64,000 bases of DNA. Origin: CBDCGS01 sp965216915. GTDB lineage: Bacteria > Pseudomonadota > Alphaproteobacteria > UBA828. The stretch's first letter is position 1, and each line of letters begins with the position of its first letter. The position numbers and the translations under genes are program-made. Below the pieces are notes generated by a model. It searched no databases. It was given only the letters and a program-made list of their open reading frames with translations, and was not told the DNA's origin. Below are positions 63,110-64,000 of the stretch, in pieces. The DNA is taken from assembly GCA_965216915.1 (NCBI GenBank), contig CBDCGS010000009.1, forward strand, positions 310,001 to 374,000. Reading direction: 5' to 3'.

Positions 63110-64000
63110 TTAGGCGCGGTCGCCATACTCCTTGATGTGGTCGGCGATTTTTTCGTTGTCGCCATACATGAAGTGGTTCGACATGTTCTCGGAGTAGCGG
63201 CTTGCGGCCGGGCGTTTGCCGACGGCTTCGGCGACCTGGCGTATCAGCATGGGCGATGCGCCGCAGCACACCCCGAGATAGCCGATGCCGAGGCCATGCG
63301 CCTCCTCGGCGAACGCACCGATCTCGTAGCGGTTCATGTAGAGCGGATCGAGCGCCGTCGGGAAGGTGCGGCCATGGGGTGCCGGGCAGGTGCAGCCGTG
63401 ATTGTCGGAGAGGTTGAAGAAGGTCGGCTCCGCCTCGGTCGTGCGGTAGGGGATGGGGAGCGCCGCGACCGGGCATTGGACCGCCCGCCTGATCTCCCGG
63501 AGATAGGGCATCATCGTCGTCGGCCCGCGGAAGCAGTTCATGCCGACGACATCCGCGCCGCGCTGCTCCAGCTCGCGGCAGGTCTCGACCGGATCGGGCC
63601 CGTCGCGCATCACGTTCTCGCCCATCGGCGCGATGGTCACGACGCACGGCAGCCCCGTCCGCTTCATCACGTCGAGGGCGCAGTAGGCTTCCTCCGCATA
63701 GTAGAAGGTCTCGCCGATCAGCATGTCGGCGCCTTCGTCGACCGCCCAGCCGACCATCTCCTCGAACATCGAGCGCACGGCGTTCTGCGCCTGGGTGTCG
63801 ACCGGGTGCCAGATGTTCGTGTTGGAGATGTTGCCCGCGAGCAGATTGGGCTCGCCGTCGCCCACGTCCTCGGCGACGCGGCGCGCGATCTGCAGGGCGG
63901 CCCGGTTGAGCGGTTCGAGCAGCGACTCCTTGCCGATCACCCGCATCTTCTCGCGGTGGCCGTTGTAGGTGAACGCCTCCACGATATCGGAGCCCGCATG
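63110..64000 (-). CDS. Homocysteine S-methyltransferase family protein (BHMT/MmuM-like), 5' end outside window
   Basis: The last 296 residues are present and the frame stays open to the window edge, where HAGSDIVEAFTYNGHREK matches the early part of the family. Zinc-binding cysteines are GMNCFRG and GVCCGASP. The family transfers a methyl group from betaine, S-methylmethionine or similar donors to homocysteine. The donor is not clear; the FTYNGHREKM region is closer to betaine-type enzymes. First visible gene of a minus-strand operon. Confidence 0.88.
   Translation of the reverse strand, partial: HAGSDIVEAFTYNGHREKMRVIGKESLLEPLNRAALQIARRVAEDVGDGEPNLLAGNISNTNIWHPVDTQAQNAVRSMFEEMVGWAVDEGADMLIGETFYYAEEAYCALDVMKRTGLPCVVTIAPMGENVMRDGPDPVETCRELEQRGADVVGMNCFRGPTTMMPYLREIRRAVQCPVAALPIPYRTTEAEPTFFNLSDNHGCTCPAPHGRTFPTALDPLYMNRYEIGAFAEEAHGLGIGYLGVCCGASPMLIRQVAEAVGKRPAASRYSENMSNHFMYGDNEKIADHIKEYGDRA

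Overview
The window is 64 kb of GC-rich, gene-dense chromosomal DNA, probably from a heterotrophic alphaproteobacterium of the Rhodospirillales type. This is inferred from gene content: a three-part pntAA/pntAB/pntB transhydrogenase, a fused indolepyruvate:ferredoxin oxidoreductase, an alphaproteobacterial MalK-type importer set and a short bL36. No rRNA, tRNA, CRISPR array, insertion sequence or phage gene was recognised. About 51 protein genes are supported, most in tight operons.

Layout. 0-1.6 kb: the end of an enoyl-CoA hydratase and a convergent SCP-x type thiolase. 1.7-8.2 kb: a type I secretion ABC protein and its membrane-fusion partner, followed by their likely cargo, a serralysin-like metalloprotease with a modular RTX tail. 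8.2-10.6 kb: a PepSY protein with a PhoP/PhoQ-like two-component system. 10.7-13 kb: a Rieske oxygenase followed by a dihydroxypyridine-dioxygenase-like protein. 13.2-17.3 kb: formate-tetrahydrofolate ligase, a ribosome modulation factor-like protein and a Tat-exported PhoX phosphatase. 17.8-24.8 kb: an ABC importer operon (binding protein, two permeases, two different ATPases) and a PLP aminotransferase. 24.9-29.8 kb: an ALDH7 aldehyde dehydrogenase, an iron-type binding protein behind a Fur-like box, a methyltransferase-like protein and a TauD-like dioxygenase. Two inverted copies of a ~70 bp repeat bound this segment.

29.9-40.1 kb is an exosortase A (XrtA/PEP-CTERM) locus on the minus strand: outer-membrane protein, small HTH protein, ATPase, polysaccharide deacetylase, glycosyltransferase, XrtA-EpsI fusion, amidotransferase and a trypsin-like protease. 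No PEP-CTERM substrate lies in the window. 40.3-49.2 kb: an FAH-family hydrolase, bL36, glycolate oxidase GlcDEF, pyruvate kinase, glycerate 2-kinase and an EamA transporter. Together these suggest a glycolate/glycerate-to-pyruvate route. 49.3-54.6 kb: DUF1244, an atypical SDR, IorAB and a divergent Lrp/AsnC regulator. 54.7-60.8 kb: oligoendopeptidase F, a UbiB/ABC1 kinase and the pnt operon, whose first gene carries a 1-bp frameshift. 60.9-64 kb: a P1-family peptidase, a beta-lactamase-fold serine hydrolase and a truncated homocysteine S-methyltransferase.

The most unusual observation is the pair of MalK-like ATPases (21377-23586). One keeps the Q-loop and H-loop but has a degenerate signature motif; the other keeps the signature but has lost the Q-loop Gln and H-loop His. 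A heterodimer would then have one canonical and one degenerate ATP site, a design known from exporters but not expected in a type I importer. Other points worth checking are the dispersed repeat at convergent gene ends, the protease ending the XrtA operon, the internally repeated secretion-signal-like ends in the RTX protease, and a two-hairpin small RNA candidate at 1.7 kb.
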